Counted from the stretch's first letter, positions 60,001 to 63,668 are shown. The stretch is 64,000 nt of DNA from Isosphaeraceae bacterium (GCA_025356475.1 JANXSX010000212.1:42900-106899), one strand, 5' to 3'. The notes: generated by a model not told the origin, from the sequence alone. Numbers and translations: made by a program.

Positions 60001-61235
60001 CCCTGGGTGGCAATGACATCATCACGGGTGGCGGTGGCAATGATGTTCTGATCGGTGGAGCAGGCAACGACACGATCACAGGGGGCACGGGGAACGAGCT
60101 GATCCTGGGCGATTCGGGCGTGGTCAAGCTCGCCAATGGTGCGGTCGCCTCCTTCTCAATGTCGACTAATGAACCGGGCGGCAACGACCTAATCCATGGC
60201 GGAGGTGGTCGTGACACCGTTTACGGAGGTCCCGGCGATGATGTGATTTATGCAGACGGTGGAACCGGGATATACGGCGGTGGTTTCAACACACCTGGGA
60301 GTGAAACTGCCGGCTACGACTTCATCGACGCGGGCCTCGGCGGGGCAACGCTCGACTCTGGTTTCGCGACCGCCGTGCCGGCATCGTCGCACACTCCCTT
60401 CCGATACCAATATACAAGTGACTTCGCCACGGGCATTCCCTCCCAGTTCACTCCCCGATCCGGTTCCTGGTCACTCCAGGGGGGGCGTTATTTCGGGTCG
60501 TCGTTCTCGGCTCCTGCGGTCACAACGTTTGGGGCAACTCCCGATGCGTCGTCATACGTGGAGGCTCAAGCGGTCGTCAACACGCAATATCTCGCGGGAA
60601 TCGTATTCGATTACCGGAATGCAAGCGACTACAAGTTTGCCGGCCTTGATGCGACGAGTGGCAGGCTCGTGATTGGTCACATCACGGTGACAGGCCTTGT
60701 GATAGACGCCAGTAGCTCCAACCGCTCAGCAGCTCGTGGGGTTGACACTCTCCTTGGCCTCTCGATCCGCAGCTCGACCGTCACGCTTTTCGTGAATGGA
60801 TCGCCAGCCACCAGCTTCAATTACGCCACACCTCCGACCACGGGCCAGCTTGGCCTGTTTAGCTCTGGTGGCGGTGCCCAGTTTGATGACTTTGCCCTCC
60901 GGTCAAGTAGCCTCAGCTCCTCAACAATTCAGCCTGGCCTGGCGGCATCCGGGGGCTTCTCACTCGCTCCAATGTCACGCGTGGCCGCGCCGCTGGTCAC
61001 CTCGTCCGTGGATCTTCCGACAGGACCGGTCTCACTGATTCGGCCCCCGACTAGCAATCAGGTCCGGGTGGCGGTAGCCAGGAAACACCACAAGGTCCTG
61101 GTCCATACCAAGGCGATCCCGCTCCACTCGCAAATGGATACACACACCGTTCGTATGATGAGATCAACGCCAACGCACGAGACAGCTCGGCTTGACTCAG
61201 CGATCGACCGCCTTTACGTACCACGTCGCAAGTGA
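36087..61235 (+). CDS. Giant adhesin-like protein (beta-helix, phage-fibre-like, Calx-beta-like, RTX and lectin-like modules)
   Basis: 8,382 residues in one unbroken frame. The ATG at 36087 is 7 nt after AGGAG; a TTG at 36081 is in frame but too close to it. No classical signal peptide: a basic leader (MPRKPSW..GRGKRKG) is followed near residue 45 by LEELEQRLAPTAD, the planctomycete LEPR-XLL-like motif. Residues about 150-6,390 are mostly Ala/Gly/Thr/Val-rich beta-helix with V-G-x-A-V-A-V-N and A-Y-I-G-x-x-A-x-V-N repeats, as in filamentous adhesins. Inserted modules are: W-x-G-S-T-W-V-L fibre-like repeats at about 898-1055 and 3254-3447, paired IGGL..YYV modules at about 2034-2231, and a chitin-binding-like module near 2660-2695. 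About 6,394-6,830 holds three Calx-beta-like domains, about 7,090-8,060 RTX nonapeptide repeats, and about 8,104-8,274 a LamG-like jelly-roll domain. It is probably secreted and calcium-dependent, in attachment or matrix. The C-terminus is basic with no evident anchor. Confidence 0.92.
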   Translation: MPRKPSWMEQGWGRGKRKGTADQAQVPFSKLARREFELKLILEELEQRLAPTADITYSWLLAHTPNDITHGATLDLKIASHDAADWLQLVESGTTSSLQEVQLTQDRSVDLTGGPFADSLTINFASAASSHYAISLNFDGGTNLPLVHDQVTVAGAGTVYQPQSFSLTSNRDISVVGKVSTVNDLTIAANDSNNGGVFGSGLLANASATIIVDTANLTGRNIKLTSTSTVNVDNTGFGVSFAKAAFVTSDSNAAVTIKSGTITATGDLTISATSTVTTKASTAGDSSSATTSVDAAVASSIIHSVSSVDVQGGTLSATGKADITAKNTVHSTSIADGSPGTAGGSVGVSVLWGDTTATISGGTISATQVNLTATSDRSGTTIAKASPGGADNGGGSNESEKRLSTPNPNTAKDGKSVDSASTGDASTGGGSVGFAGAVSVGVLTGDTKARITAGSVTATTGDITVNASGTSNLTTTADGSPKSGSSGTAVGVAIGVGVAVVETIASLSGSPDLHAANINLNATTPASIFDTEATSGASGSGVSVAGSLTVNVATVKTNAVVNTGASVNANGANVGLTATSTMTSTSAAKAKKDGATGKSVGVGASLGLNIVNDTTTAAVRDTATLTAAGNLSLNATSTDTLTTEAQNAASGGVAVSPTVAISIANVTTGATVGTGSLLTLTGTFDATATQTATATTKAMGDAKGTGSAAIGASLALSIVNDSATATTARDVSATGAIGFSAFASSASETDATASAEGAKDKDNDTSGKDVKGKSDDQLKVANKRGADDGGTDSGQTSTPKASTSDGGVSVAAAISINIAKTTSQAAILDTVTITSTAGKVGLTSSANTDSKAIANGSTADTAIGIGAAVALNKVDITNTASTGNATINAVGLDIESLMTINGNDEVRRWDGSTWVLIPSGSTLPASEVARWDGSDWSIIPSGTTLPASSADGDYFRLTQMDGTHLAGIYLRIGTSWTIQPAIVNSGASYPTSPSVGDFYRLDGDDYRLTAVDGTNQPGIYQRSGSTWVLQVVTIGDGSVYPSNPSTGDFFRLAEHSIDAEATSGAASDKVGIAGSLALNIITNDTEALIKGSAHVTANAGDVTLRTQSTEEENANATSKSEAGKVGVGASIGLNIVTSHVTRSAIEDGATLIGGQNLTVSATSFHVVTTSDKAGAEGGVAVSPAVSLAIVTDTTTARIGTGGDLTTTGDAVIQATEIQSTTATADAEAAGDKVAVGAAVAINIATATTTAILARNLNALSAIIASASTISGSAISKASAKGEDQSGKKSDDQSKDQVGNNPNTAGKTNGTLPKASDQTGSSDGASGASKTSSDKSGNKSSGAGIAAAVGVNWLRSSNMASIADGVQLTATTGSVKISAANQAGATAKGTGTALKSSSKANVAAAIGLNVATISNTAHIGANAVVSGHGVTVEAITPIGLENDFIVWGLSAAGGTSSDYSVAGSIGVNVISFTTEASVGTGAQVNSVGNVTLNATAPMGLQNIAASGALGTKVGVGAAVAVNVLSPVSTKAFIDTNAQVNASEVLSINATASLSPINVELPLLKQKIAVSSVGIGGGVGTGSAAIGGSVIVDVFSLTTQAYIASGAQINQAGAPGANQSITITATDNTVLKNGAGGLGGTTGSAGIGIAVAVDVIDKDTRAYIGKSAIVSADKDVTIQAIRTEQILVVAAAAGVADTAGVAASIIVVVLDSGTSSGTRAYVDGDSSSVATVHAHGNILVSATDTADKIELYAGGLAFGGDAGVGVASTTLIRGGLVDASIGQQADIQALGATGLTVSATQTENIFLLAIAGGASGTAAVAGSAVVDIVNDTTTAHIDRAATVNTTNVGASSTQGVTVTATDTSTINGISGALAIGGDAGVGAGVDVEVITKDTEAWIAQAATVNARGNLTVDARSQETALSISVGAGFSGSAAVTVNAGVSVYNITTKAFIDGGPLLTDGAQINIDGSGRVAADETLKMNLIAGNLSGSGSVAVGAAAAVPVVTKTTISYIGDHAIINAKGGGTGLTTKTGNYTVNLIDTRFDPADAVQGDGKTIDLGYVHGLSEGQQVLYDNGGGSNIGGLNAGTVYYVHLVAAHPTQIQLEATSGGSVITGLSVPSNGGQSQRLTPTNQAAPRSDSSPRFNPAKGVSGDTINLPYSLSVSTGDPVVYSAGGGSPIGGLVDGSTYYVIKNGGSIRLAATKDDATAGTQIHLDKSKATGKSHSIVKQGSVPSGDASETGIRQISAGTTSGFQGLALTATSSGDIAGIGVSAALSGAVAVGVSGTVQIITSNTSAYIGKSAQINQSPNAGAITHQSVLVAAGDVFHQLMVAASIAISGEVGVGASVTVGVVKLNTDAYIDNSAVVNAANDVVISANGIGTLVSASASGGGGTVGVAGAVSVVILTTHTYANTGTGVTINAGNNVLIASREDTKVVVVSGGVAGGFVGVGVGIAVTTITKDTEAYIGNGSVVDAMSTQSGTLAGIYDGTIGGDTFGSEGAFHGLAVEATSNESVFGLAISAAGGVVGVAGGIGVALVHATTKSYIGDNAQVNLLAGAGSSQSVNVSAVDLTKTLTVGGGVAGGLVGVAGGIDIGVVDNTTKAYLGSGSSVHAANNVDVNSLSIKNVQTYAISIGGGFVGAAGSVSVWTVGANANTTYSDGSIDRGVWTSSADYKQGDIVTASDGKRYSAKTDLAHPASNPSNGASGSNWEAAQNPLQTDNGNAADQAGTQAAGSGGYKDILQGTSSGSGDKTDGRIRSAAGSNSTTGTYKQINDSAPNSNLVTNTLGDTNLPEGTVSAVNSNAVVVAGHSVHVRADESMSLNGVAGTATGGVVAIGGSVLVANIGSHTDASIGAGANITAGTGSSDDVKVSANMTENVYGLAFAGQAGGVAIAAQVAVITDTSSQRAHVENGAQIPQAGGTVEVGAHSNRTVFADAIGVSLGAVAAGAAIAVTDVGGDTMATIGSASIGTSPPKSVSNLHVVADPHTTAKARTIGIQAGLGLAISGTVAVAKIHPTISATIGPNATINVSNDVLVEAAPQTTASAEAYGVAVGGGISIGAAVAVSLASPTVTTSVQTNGLSAGHDVIVRTLHNYTLAGPVAGTGAISKVKAGAGGVFAGTGAVSQADASGIVSTSLTGSQGSSIAAGHQILVSGQAANPANADTIALALGLVGIGASSSNANSNGSNITHAGGLNVELLSGTVTTRAFSSDSAIAHTISGAGGIVAGSGSIPIANVGSTTKASLDNGTIVHSLAITPRSITTGPVLPATAADGTLFSLTPSPSIYLYLGGNWILQVTTQATALPGAGTVLPGSAANGALFLLTAVSGAKNPALYRYSAGSWVFSAPLNTLVDIPSGNGITPGAYKYVGGVWTLQTVPQGGLLPGSAGANSLFRLLLAPTLYVRSAGAWQLTSYPAVTQFPRNAVSGSIYLLTQQDGPWGPGLYQINRGVVSVNATTVPFAQAKADGISAGVLAVGVSYATTTVNPDVEAWVGNGSVILAASLTVSASQTLAGGAPSSDASAFGAVGGLIGVDATITSATTASIVKGFIGNGSQLTIDGQTSVSATNNNRESANSSNITVGLAAIGAATATASSNTVTQAYLGNGVVLTGAALNVTASGTDENDAVTTAGAGGVVAGAAVIPTIQATSLVLALLGSPLGGVGPQVDLTGGGSGALTVVASHTATGGAQVITTAIGAVSGAGAVSTDSVNSTVIAAISDQSQIYARNISVTATNGTDLNDISQGTTGGLVSVAGASSVVTLTITTQVIVGASAHVEVVGPSSNDHVFELNALNILNALNKVTFLTAGALSGASTSGTITTPKDLAQVLVKSSAVLISSGILELTSRGTGQLHNLMQADTYGVGTVSLGNSTIDARPDNEVNILSNAHLRALGNLNLTAGRDADPNIVSSADRYTIEARWDGFAGSAIPISSVSASAVIIQTNNVTIAVNALTQTARQANLYAERFGIVDLTGKAKAVSWVSDVADAAYSLLGGNGAEAFAGYSNAEAHGVVQVDGTVETGLTRHQTLVLSGWDQVAGTVTASQQDIGITFTASIKQIQSTLVQELNKDQQILATFGDTNATLKAFYQGEVTRIENELTASGLAVTVTNPDNTTTVIYPGRQVLTISVNPIWAQAGVVDVRADVLQGSGKFIAPSDVLVNILNHTPAFVEIAGITIPQVNGGVFLDGEIMQDNASIHAKSVSNASADTGLVAGAANFDLSQVQPVAANTPTINVINDLNVNDTNSFTPAQVNPDGYPWPNITILAASAGGQGIFNDNGNVTLSTLASGKGSIYINNTVRAKNLTVIAGGDVYIQGMTSYPVGVEPADQFGNATTGEYGAGSGVTAPGVKAADPTTSSFTNVLNTAPKLPYSLYGDRIHIDAEYINVNGVIQSGRDSYTLTIDDAAYNEAQGLIGQGKAGRLYLSQTSDAHPGFAVYYNTATKRFEVGELKASGGYIELFGHVLNSGYGKIRVLGGYSTIQVDNTTNHDVLLNRLDVSQRGAGVLLLYDKAGGSPQVTSGSTSSPGGQTNLTLYQWTPTGVTVTTNVNGGSPFVGATGYNSVYQPASGWRYGWTTEVDQNLIKEKYIKSGAWLGVVPDVFQNGNIQWDSIEVQGTPHFAGSGPYYYYDNGSDGSNPDAVYTYALTTQTTSSTGPIRYKHDDYWTWYGSHVYESWYREIDGQQVLHTHTVNAHLPINVEFLGSSEGRITVNSNSGGSVLLQDAIANPTGVTQITTTGSIQVETGNGVVSGRRIELNAGTGIGSAINPLIVNVSAPSQGTVSLYAVSTTGDVAISQASGDLPIDQVKALNGNVYLTSKNGILVARNGASYFAGLVSGGLLNLTAGSGIGNSTSQPLSLDTGIIPIAQKAANLQTLTAHAGNDVFLKQVAGDLWVNQVITGGRAWITVSNGNLLDGNTNSVKDERAYKDLKGGVWADLQLTVADGADTKISNTISSYASQKTQEYHTYWVYRNQQANRAVYDPNFVVTLTPSENTYYDGFYRKQGIAQGLGGSALNTFVTNAITTLVNSRTVQYHTLNDQFATYFLGQNQAFPTSYSASFTYMPSTLETTHLTAGIKVWTENELLHLVGAGLLKSVTDTVTVIKDPNIVATDITLLVPSGNVGRTSGKVTILLDGHTFTDDELVAMAAAERKDVAYLSGPAVNVTATFNTVARTITRTDGGNWTGLSAGQTIKVLGNTGNATDGLLYFTIQSVSGGVITLSVSDTLVSEIAKPITVEPIVLDPTFQAISSQTLPVTFTNNGFNNVGRPGDTITRSTGSWIADGFVVGSLIRVSGATANATASGASYKITAVSALTLTLASSTALTTESTPVIVTLTRGQAPSLTSLVIDQRDAFNVTSSGVFYADVSGSMLLGSTQDIRIDRVTVGSDVRIKVGKGIINAAAHGIDNLLSGDLILEAATGGVGTRANPFYTNLQSNATITARSSADVWLFERNAAGNAGNMNIESIYSQSGLAHLEADGSILDALNTDFTKVKANGIELKAGGNIGSGGLTPNYLDIYTTGTSTLTALAHGSIWISETDGNLNLRDVVSQMGDVALRSDLAIIDAVDVVDPTNPFSVDVVGGPSTKPNANVLGNNITLIASAGTIGEIGNDLDIISGYSALGALTSSSLFGNTYIIEAAGDLRLKTVTTGGVGNETAFLTDPVGRILNANPGGNNVLSGKLWLFASGDIGEPTNAIATAVGFIEGISSGGSVYIENTGAIVVGGVTTTYNGQTAGGLVGAKSVLLGSHSPVTVSKNITSGDQIVVISGDSSGQDDLTIASGSHLITTAVPGTPLPELQGARRYYVHLLGNVIQLLDAPGGNVILLGIPPDTTTRHFLTPASPLVSGANTGTASLKQFQSLLFTGTNIDSVAHTIDLGAGNGLTEGEAVIYSTAGTITLLSGDNLYLQAGSVLQATTNIYLYADFAKTDPLSQTDSIVTTGASVTAGQSITALSTGSLQLTNSSNFTATAGSIMVRVGKDIGVDATSSMIAGGGITLSGDVAEFDTGLGVGTNIVLLGTLQASLIDIYGGANADNILIQPVALIGHTRVFGGAGDDLITVTRLNTRTTSLDLDGQTGNDTYVINTAGSVNGGGFRDYLINVHDTSPVGDGANTLVINGTADPDIFLIRRNFVSLLHGSQADAFAKTNAQVERINYDSSINSRLRVNGMAGNDYFAMDDNSTITTVDGGAGDDTFQFGQMFGQDRITTAVHAGDEINTVSTTRGYLSVGNTYPVVAYGGSGADTFNVYSNHADLTLNGGPGNDNFLVQAFALANQGGPGGSGDNTRYNVNAQLNLDGGSGFNHLTVVGTEFNDTFVMTDKGVQGVGLSMSYANTQAIEVDGLAGNDTFDVSSTPQDSVTSLFGGGGSDTFNVAGDITSRVVSRNLAGTSSLVNQRVVSNDPAYSGLNVGGVAVNVADPISGQVIITEKPGGTTVAENDGIPADSVASYSLTLAFQPTSPVYVNISAALADSETAGLGGGSLLLSTNPALFVRNALVVRFDPANWNTPQIVFVKASNDNLAQGNRKVSVAHSVTSLDPAFEGSSSNGPKVRSVSVSVLDTNTAGLILKETNGATLVLEGSGSQGIADSYTVSLSKAPSSNVVVTLGLNDPRLFLTDALSNTLVTLLFTPANWSTPQTVYVHASKDGVAQNRTLDQISHTTSSQDLSYSALSTPTILNVTVVDGDTPGVLVDQPTGSTNVVKGGPGASYSLRLTTAPTGPVTINLLPDSQVLLAGSQSPRVNVPAATNFGDASVAPPGIKNAIQVMGNTFKSGDQVVYRVSPGANVIGGLINGAYYFILLDSSLASGFFRLAGTAEDVTAKVFVPLTAPGQSNNGLMHSLALVPSVTFDPSNWFIPVSINLIANPNFSPVSGHEFDTLFPPQSHSVDQIRGPLLIDGNDSQNNGSLTRPLTLPTENNAGGSALAAPTDPALDVNRLTVYNDGSVANQVGTLTGSTLSGLGMSAGLTVDVGTPIAPNLVSIPGGISYGRLTVNPTTGLYTSSASLSDIQILNVLLGRGNDDFTVQGTLRTTATQGGITQVSGGGGDNRITVLGGGGPLSPLVINGGGSQDGSLYGSTGGAPSSSGFAYSNPGNNTIDASQSTQGVIINGGVGNDSLTGSQGNDWIAGGSGNDTIQGQAGNDIIFGDSAFNVDLLNRVLYVANRNMSPFKTRDNLSVGNDTIDSGRGNDIVFGDFGVIAQATHVVGGLAGGLNLLTTGNVALATTDVTGTGGNDTIKLGDGNDVAFGGAGNDAITGGAGNDVIFGDNGIVSFAGGLPVTIATTDPGTGGNDTISAGGGRNLILGGSGNDTISVRPRIISPMTPAGTTDGENVIFGDNGKISLMNNVVITAATTDPTYGGDDTITGGTGNDTILGGPGADTLDGGAGNDVLLGDLGSIDQLQGPVTTIMTTDPGFGGNDHIIGGIGNDIILGGAGNDTIDGGAGNDIVLGDFGKITVTQELVSNVTTTDPGLGGSDTLFGGDGNDVILGGAGSDTIDGGAGNDVIFGHDATVNFAGGVLSSATSLDPYLSQPVTITGGAGDDVIVAGAGNDNLSGGDGNDLILGDNGSITWSAGLLSVATTTDPTNVGNNTITGDAGNDIILGGGGNNLIDGGSGNDTILGHFGKAKFTQGLLTSITTTDPNLGGNNTIFGGDGNDVILGGVGKNVIDGGTGNDVLFGHDATVTFANSVITSATSTDPLVAGVVKITGGAGDDVIVGGSGADNLSGGDGNDTILGDSGTITWSGGQLSSVMTTFAGMGANDVIDGGNGNDILIGGAGDDSITCGSGNDVLLGDYAKVTLTAGYISTITTTDPGSGGSDTLVGGTGSDIILGGAGSDTIFGGNGDSVLFGHDGTVVMSFGTLVSATSIDPTVLGNVSITGGSGNDVVIGGSGSDKISGGGGNDILFGDNAQVLWSSGKVSFASTLFPSVGGNDTILGGAGRSFIVGGFGNDQLAGGSGSEVILGDNGSAQGMPGSNFLLDQATITTTDPTLGGNDIITGGGGNDVLIGGAGNDTITGGTGNELILGDSGVVKLANGAVASFSMSTNEPGGNDLIHGGGGRDTVYGGPGDDVIYADGGTGIYGGGFNTPGSETAGYDFIDAGLGGATLDSGFATAVPASSHTPFRYQYTSDFATGIPSQFTPRSGSWSLQGGRYFGSSFSAPAVTTFGATPDASSYVEAQAVVNTQYLAGIVFDYRNASDYKFAGLDATSGRLVIGHITVTGLVIDASSSNRSAARGVDTLLGLSIRSSTVTLFVNGSPATSFNYATPPTTGQLGLFSSGGGAQFDDFALRSSSLSSSTIQPGLAASGGFSLAPMSRVAAPLVTSSVDLPTGPVSLIRPPTSNQVRVAVARKHHKVLVHTKAIPLHSQMDTHTVRMMRSTPTHETARLDSAIDRLYVPRRK
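58044..59924 (+). repeat. Eleven consecutive 57-residue RTX units, partly arranged as a 171-residue higher-order repeat
   Basis: The Gly-Asp/Gly-His that opens each unit occurs at 58044, 58215, 58386, 58557, 58728, 58899, 59070, 59241, 59412, 59583 and 59754, with the next at 59925: every step is exactly 171 bases. Each unit is about 21 residues of linker (G-x-I-x(9)-T-T-D-P type) and four nonapeptides of the G-G-x-G-N-D-x-I-x kind that bind calcium in a beta-roll. From 58386 the linkers cycle as three types, recognisable by F-G-K, H-D-A-T-V and S-I-T-W-S, giving a 513-base super-unit repeated three times. Flanking units differ in length (210 and 216 bases before, 186 after). Confidence 0.88.
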
Positions 61236-61286
61236 TCGCCGCCCGGCAGCTTTCGTCCAGCCCTGCCGAGGGCGAGGCAACAAACA

Positions 61287-61323
61287 CGCCCGCCCTGGAA
61301 GGACGAAAGCACCAGGGCGGGTG
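61287..61323 (+). terminator. Strong hairpin 52 bp after the giant adhesin gene
   Basis: GCCCGCCCTGG at 61288-61298 pairs with CCAGGGCGGGT at 61312-61322 (10 perfect pairs, plus one G-T and one more C-G pair outside), around a 13-base loop. No run of T follows, so it may be a rho-dependent or 3'-end-protecting structure rather than a classical intrinsic terminator. Confidence 0.55.
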
Positions 61324-61669
61324 AGATCTGGGCAATCGCTCAAGAACACATCGTCCGAATATGGTACTTCTCATGAAACTGTCATTGAGCCCAGGTCTTG
61401 GAACCGTCCACCAGGAATCTCACGCAACCCCAAGGAATCTGGGATGTCGTTCTTGGGCGGTCGATCAGCTTGGTTCGCTCGTGCGGCTCTTGGAAATTTG
61501 CTACTCCCTCCCTATCAACGACTTGCGCATAATCTCACCGGCCCGCAACTCGTGTGACTGCCCAACCGGCACGGCTTGTGCTTTATGTAAAAGCGACTCG
61601 GCAAGATCGGTGCGAACGGGCTGGATACCCCGTCACACCGAGGACCTCCGAGCCCAAAGGGTCACGATC
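61324..61669 (+). other. Intergenic region upstream of the small secreted protein
   Basis: No gene is supported here. A frame open from 61361 runs into the small secreted protein gene, but its first 103 codons have no ribosome site and no secretion-type or other recognisable features, so I treat it as leader DNA holding the promoter. Confidence 0.4.
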
Positions 61670-62086
61670 ATGCGAGCTTCACTTCTGAAAATGGCTCTAT
61701 CGGGCGTCCTGGCGACCAGTCTCCTGGCCCTTGGAACGACCTCGGCACAGGCACAGGGCTTCGGCGGCGGAAACTGCTACAGAGGCGGTCGTGGTTATGT
61801 CGGCCAGGGATATGGCGGCGGTTACGGTGGCGGTTACGGTGGCGGTTACGCCGTCCCGACCCAACAGTATTATGGCAATGGCGGTCACGACTACCAACCC
61901 CACTGGCACTCGACCCAGACCCAAGGCGGATCGTTCGCGTGGTACGGTAACGGAGCCCACGATCTTCAGGCGCATGAACACACCCGGTCGGCCTACGGCG
62001 GCTACCAGGGCTACAGCCCCAGCCCCTTCGGCGGGACTACAACCAGCTACTACAACTCAACGCCCTACACATACATGCCCTGGTGA
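61670..62086 (+). CDS. Small secreted Gly/Tyr/His-rich protein
   Basis: 138 residues. The ATG at 61670 follows an AAAGGG ribosome site by about 8 nt. Residues 1-29 form a good Sec signal peptide: MRASLLK, a hydrophobic core (MALSGVLATSLLALG) and an A-Q-A cleavage site before QGFGG. The mature part is low complexity: a run of G-G-G-Y repeats (about 45-60), then two related segments, Y-G-N-G-G-H-D-Y-Q-P-H-W-H and Y-G-N-G-A-H-D-L-Q-A-H-E-H, then a Tyr/Ser/Pro tail ending TYMPW. The paired histidine clusters could bind metal. No family is recognised. It is transcribed alone, with its own hairpin terminator, downstream of the giant adhesin, and may be a cell-envelope or matrix protein. Confidence 0.8.
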   Translation: MRASLLKMALSGVLATSLLALGTTSAQAQGFGGGNCYRGGRGYVGQGYGGGYGGGYGGGYAVPTQQYYGNGGHDYQPHWHSTQTQGGSFAWYGNGAHDLQAHEHTRSAYGGYQGYSPSPFGGTTTSYYNSTPYTYMPW

Positions 62087-62113
62087 ACGGTCGACTCACT
62101 CGCAATGTCCAAT

Positions 62114-62147
62114 GACCCCACCCTCCAATCTGCAGGAGGATGGGGTC
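62114..62147 (+). terminator. Intrinsic terminator of the small secreted protein gene
   Basis: GACCCCACCCTCC (62114-62126) pairs with GGAGGATGGGGTC (62135-62147) with one C/A mismatch, loop of 8 bases, followed by TTCTCGTT. It lies 27 bp after the stop codon. Confidence 0.75.
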
Positions 62148-62209
62148 TTCTCGTTGGCGGAATAGCGGGTGTTGTGGAAAGTGTCAGCTCGGCGATCCGT
62201 GTTAAAAAC

Positions 62210-62233
62210 CGCGCCAAAATAAGTTACCGAATT
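62210..62233 (+). repeat. Left terminal inverted repeat of the ISAzo13-type element
   Basis: Starts CGCGCCAAAATAAGTTACCG and continues AATT; it is the exact reverse complement of 63223-63246. The next outer base pair no longer matches. Confidence 0.9.
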
Positions 62234-62281
62234 TGGCCTTGTTCAGGATTGTGTTTTGATCCACTATGAGAAAATGCAGAT

Positions 62282-63221
62282 GCGATAGTAGCCATTCGGA
62301 ACAAGTACGTCGAACTGCTCGACGACTTGGATGAGCGTGGACGACGACGTTGGGCGGTCGTTGAAGCGCGTGCCCTTGGACATAGCGGAATCACGACCGT
62401 CGTTTTGGCCACGGGTCTGTCGGATCGTACAATTCGGACGAGCTTGAAGGAACTCGATGATCCGGAACCGCTGGCTGCTCATCGCCAGCGACATCGTGGT
62501 GGCTCGCAAACCCCACGAAACGACCCAGCCTGGCCTGCAAGATGCCTTGGATCGAATGATCGAGCCAACAGCCCGGGGTTCGCCGACGAATCCTTTGCGT
62601 TGGACGATCAAGAGCACCTACCGACTGGCCGACAAAACGCGCAAACAGGGATACGCCGTGAGTGCGACTTCGGTGCGGCTGCTGGTGGCGATGACGTATA
62701 GCTTGCAGAGTAATCGCAAGACACGAGAAGGCAGCCAGTACCCGGATCGGGACGGCCAGTTCCGTCATATCAGCGATCGGGTGAAGGCCCGTAAACGACG
62801 GGGTGAACCGGCGCTCTCAGTTGACACCAAGAAGAAAGAAGTGCTGGGAAACTTGAAGAATGCGGGGAAAACGTATCGGCCCCAAGGCGACCCAGTGAAG
62901 AGGTGGGCGGACGAGGCGGGGTTGATCGTCGAGGACTGCCACTACCCGCCGGAGACGAGCAAGTGGAACAAGATCGAGCACCGGGTGTTCTGCCACATCA
63001 CACGGAACTGGCAGGGGATGCCTCTGGAGACGTTGGAGATCGTGGTCGAATCGAGCGCCGCGACGACCACCGAAACGGGATTGGAAGTCCATGCGTGGCT
63101 AGACGAAGGCACGTATGAGAACGGACGAGAAGTCAACGATCAGGAATTGGCGGAATGCATGATCAAGCGTCACGCCTACCACGGTGAATGGAACTATGAA
63201 ATCCATCCCCGATCACACTGA
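62282..63221 (+). pseudogene. ISAzo13-family transposase, frameshifted and lacking the central catalytic segment
   Basis: The N-terminal part (62282 to about 62503, one frame) gives RNKYVELLDDLDERGRRRWA, then ALGHSGITTVVLATGLSDRTIR, the usual helix-turn-helix. One extra base near 62504 shifts the frame; the rest (to 63221) gives EPTARGSPTNPLRW, YSLQSNRKTREGSQYPDRD, the first catalytic Asp in SVDTKKKE, and, after RPQGDPVK, jumps straight to RWADEAGLIVEDCHYPPETS, SKWNKIEHRVF (catalytic Glu) and YHGEWNYEI. About 90 residues that normally lie between, including the second catalytic Asp (ADGGGSNG), are missing in frame. The enzyme cannot be active. Confidence 0.85.
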
Positions 63222-63222
63222 T

Positions 63223-63246
63223 AATTCGGTAACTTATTTTGGCGCG
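63223..63246 (+). repeat. Right terminal inverted repeat of the ISAzo13-type element
   Basis: Reverse complement of the left repeat, 24 of 24 bases, beginning one base after the transposase stop codon. Confidence 0.9.
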
Positions 63247-63434
63247 CTTCCTATGCAGTCCTTTCCATCGAAGGCTCCGGCAGTTTTACGACCTCCAGCG
63301 CCGTGCCAATCGCTACCGACTGAAGATTCAAGCCTCTCCAAGGCGCAAAACGTCCCTGTTGCGTTCGCCTCCATCAGTTCGATGATCACAGAACACAGCA
63401 TACAAATAAAGCATGTCACTTATGAAATTGTTTC

Positions 63435-63668
63435 CTATTTAACTAGTTTGTGTTTGGTGATCCATGACAATACATAATAGGCAATGACGGTACACCACAA
63501 TATCAAAGTCAGTAACAGCATGAATTTAGACAGGAATCCACTTCGGGCGAACTCATGATTTGCTGTCACCTCATTCTTTTGGATCTCACCTTTTTCTAGA
63601 TATTCACGCAATTTGGTTTTCGCTTCCGCCAGCGACGCGGGAGGCTGTCTCAAATCTTGCCCAAACAT
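63435..63668 (-). CDS. Small membrane protein of unknown function, next to IS1595-type transposase
   Basis: 77 residues. The first 40 are polar and charged (SLAEAKTKLREYLEKGEIQK), the C-terminal half has one strong hydrophobic segment (FMLLLTLILWCTVIAYYVL) ending in a basic tail (TKHKLVK). I recognise no family. It starts 16 bases after the stop of the transposase gene on the same strand, so it may be a passenger gene of that insertion sequence. No clear ribosome site precedes the ATG; instead a small GCCGA/TCGGC hairpin lies there. The DNA around it is clearly more AT-rich than the rest of the window, which fits recent acquisition. Confidence 0.5.
   Translation of the reverse strand: MFGQDLRQPPASLAEAKTKLREYLEKGEIQKNEVTANHEFARSGFLSKFMLLLTLILWCTVIAYYVLSWITKHKLVK

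Larger units (their letters stand above)
62210..63246 (+). mobile_element. ISAzo13-family insertion sequence, internally deleted (about 1.04 kb)
   Basis: Two perfect 24-bp inverted repeats (62210-62233 and 63223-63246) flank a decayed ISAzo13-type ('Rhodopirellula transposase') gene. The transposase stop is one base before the right repeat. Full ISAzo13 transposases are about 90 residues longer, so the element has lost internal DNA but kept its ends, and might still be moved in trans. No obvious target-site duplication is visible next to the repeats. Confidence 0.85.

Noticed and set aside
57600..60250. Regularly spaced near-repeats that could suggest a CRISPR-like array
   Set aside because: They are codon-level RTX nonapeptide repeats within one frame; repeats are degenerate and there are no unique spacers of constant length.
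63234..63419. Minus-strand open frame of 61 codons next to the right IS end
   Set aside because: It starts with a Cys/Met-rich stretch, crosses into the inverted repeat and has no ribosome site; probably chance.
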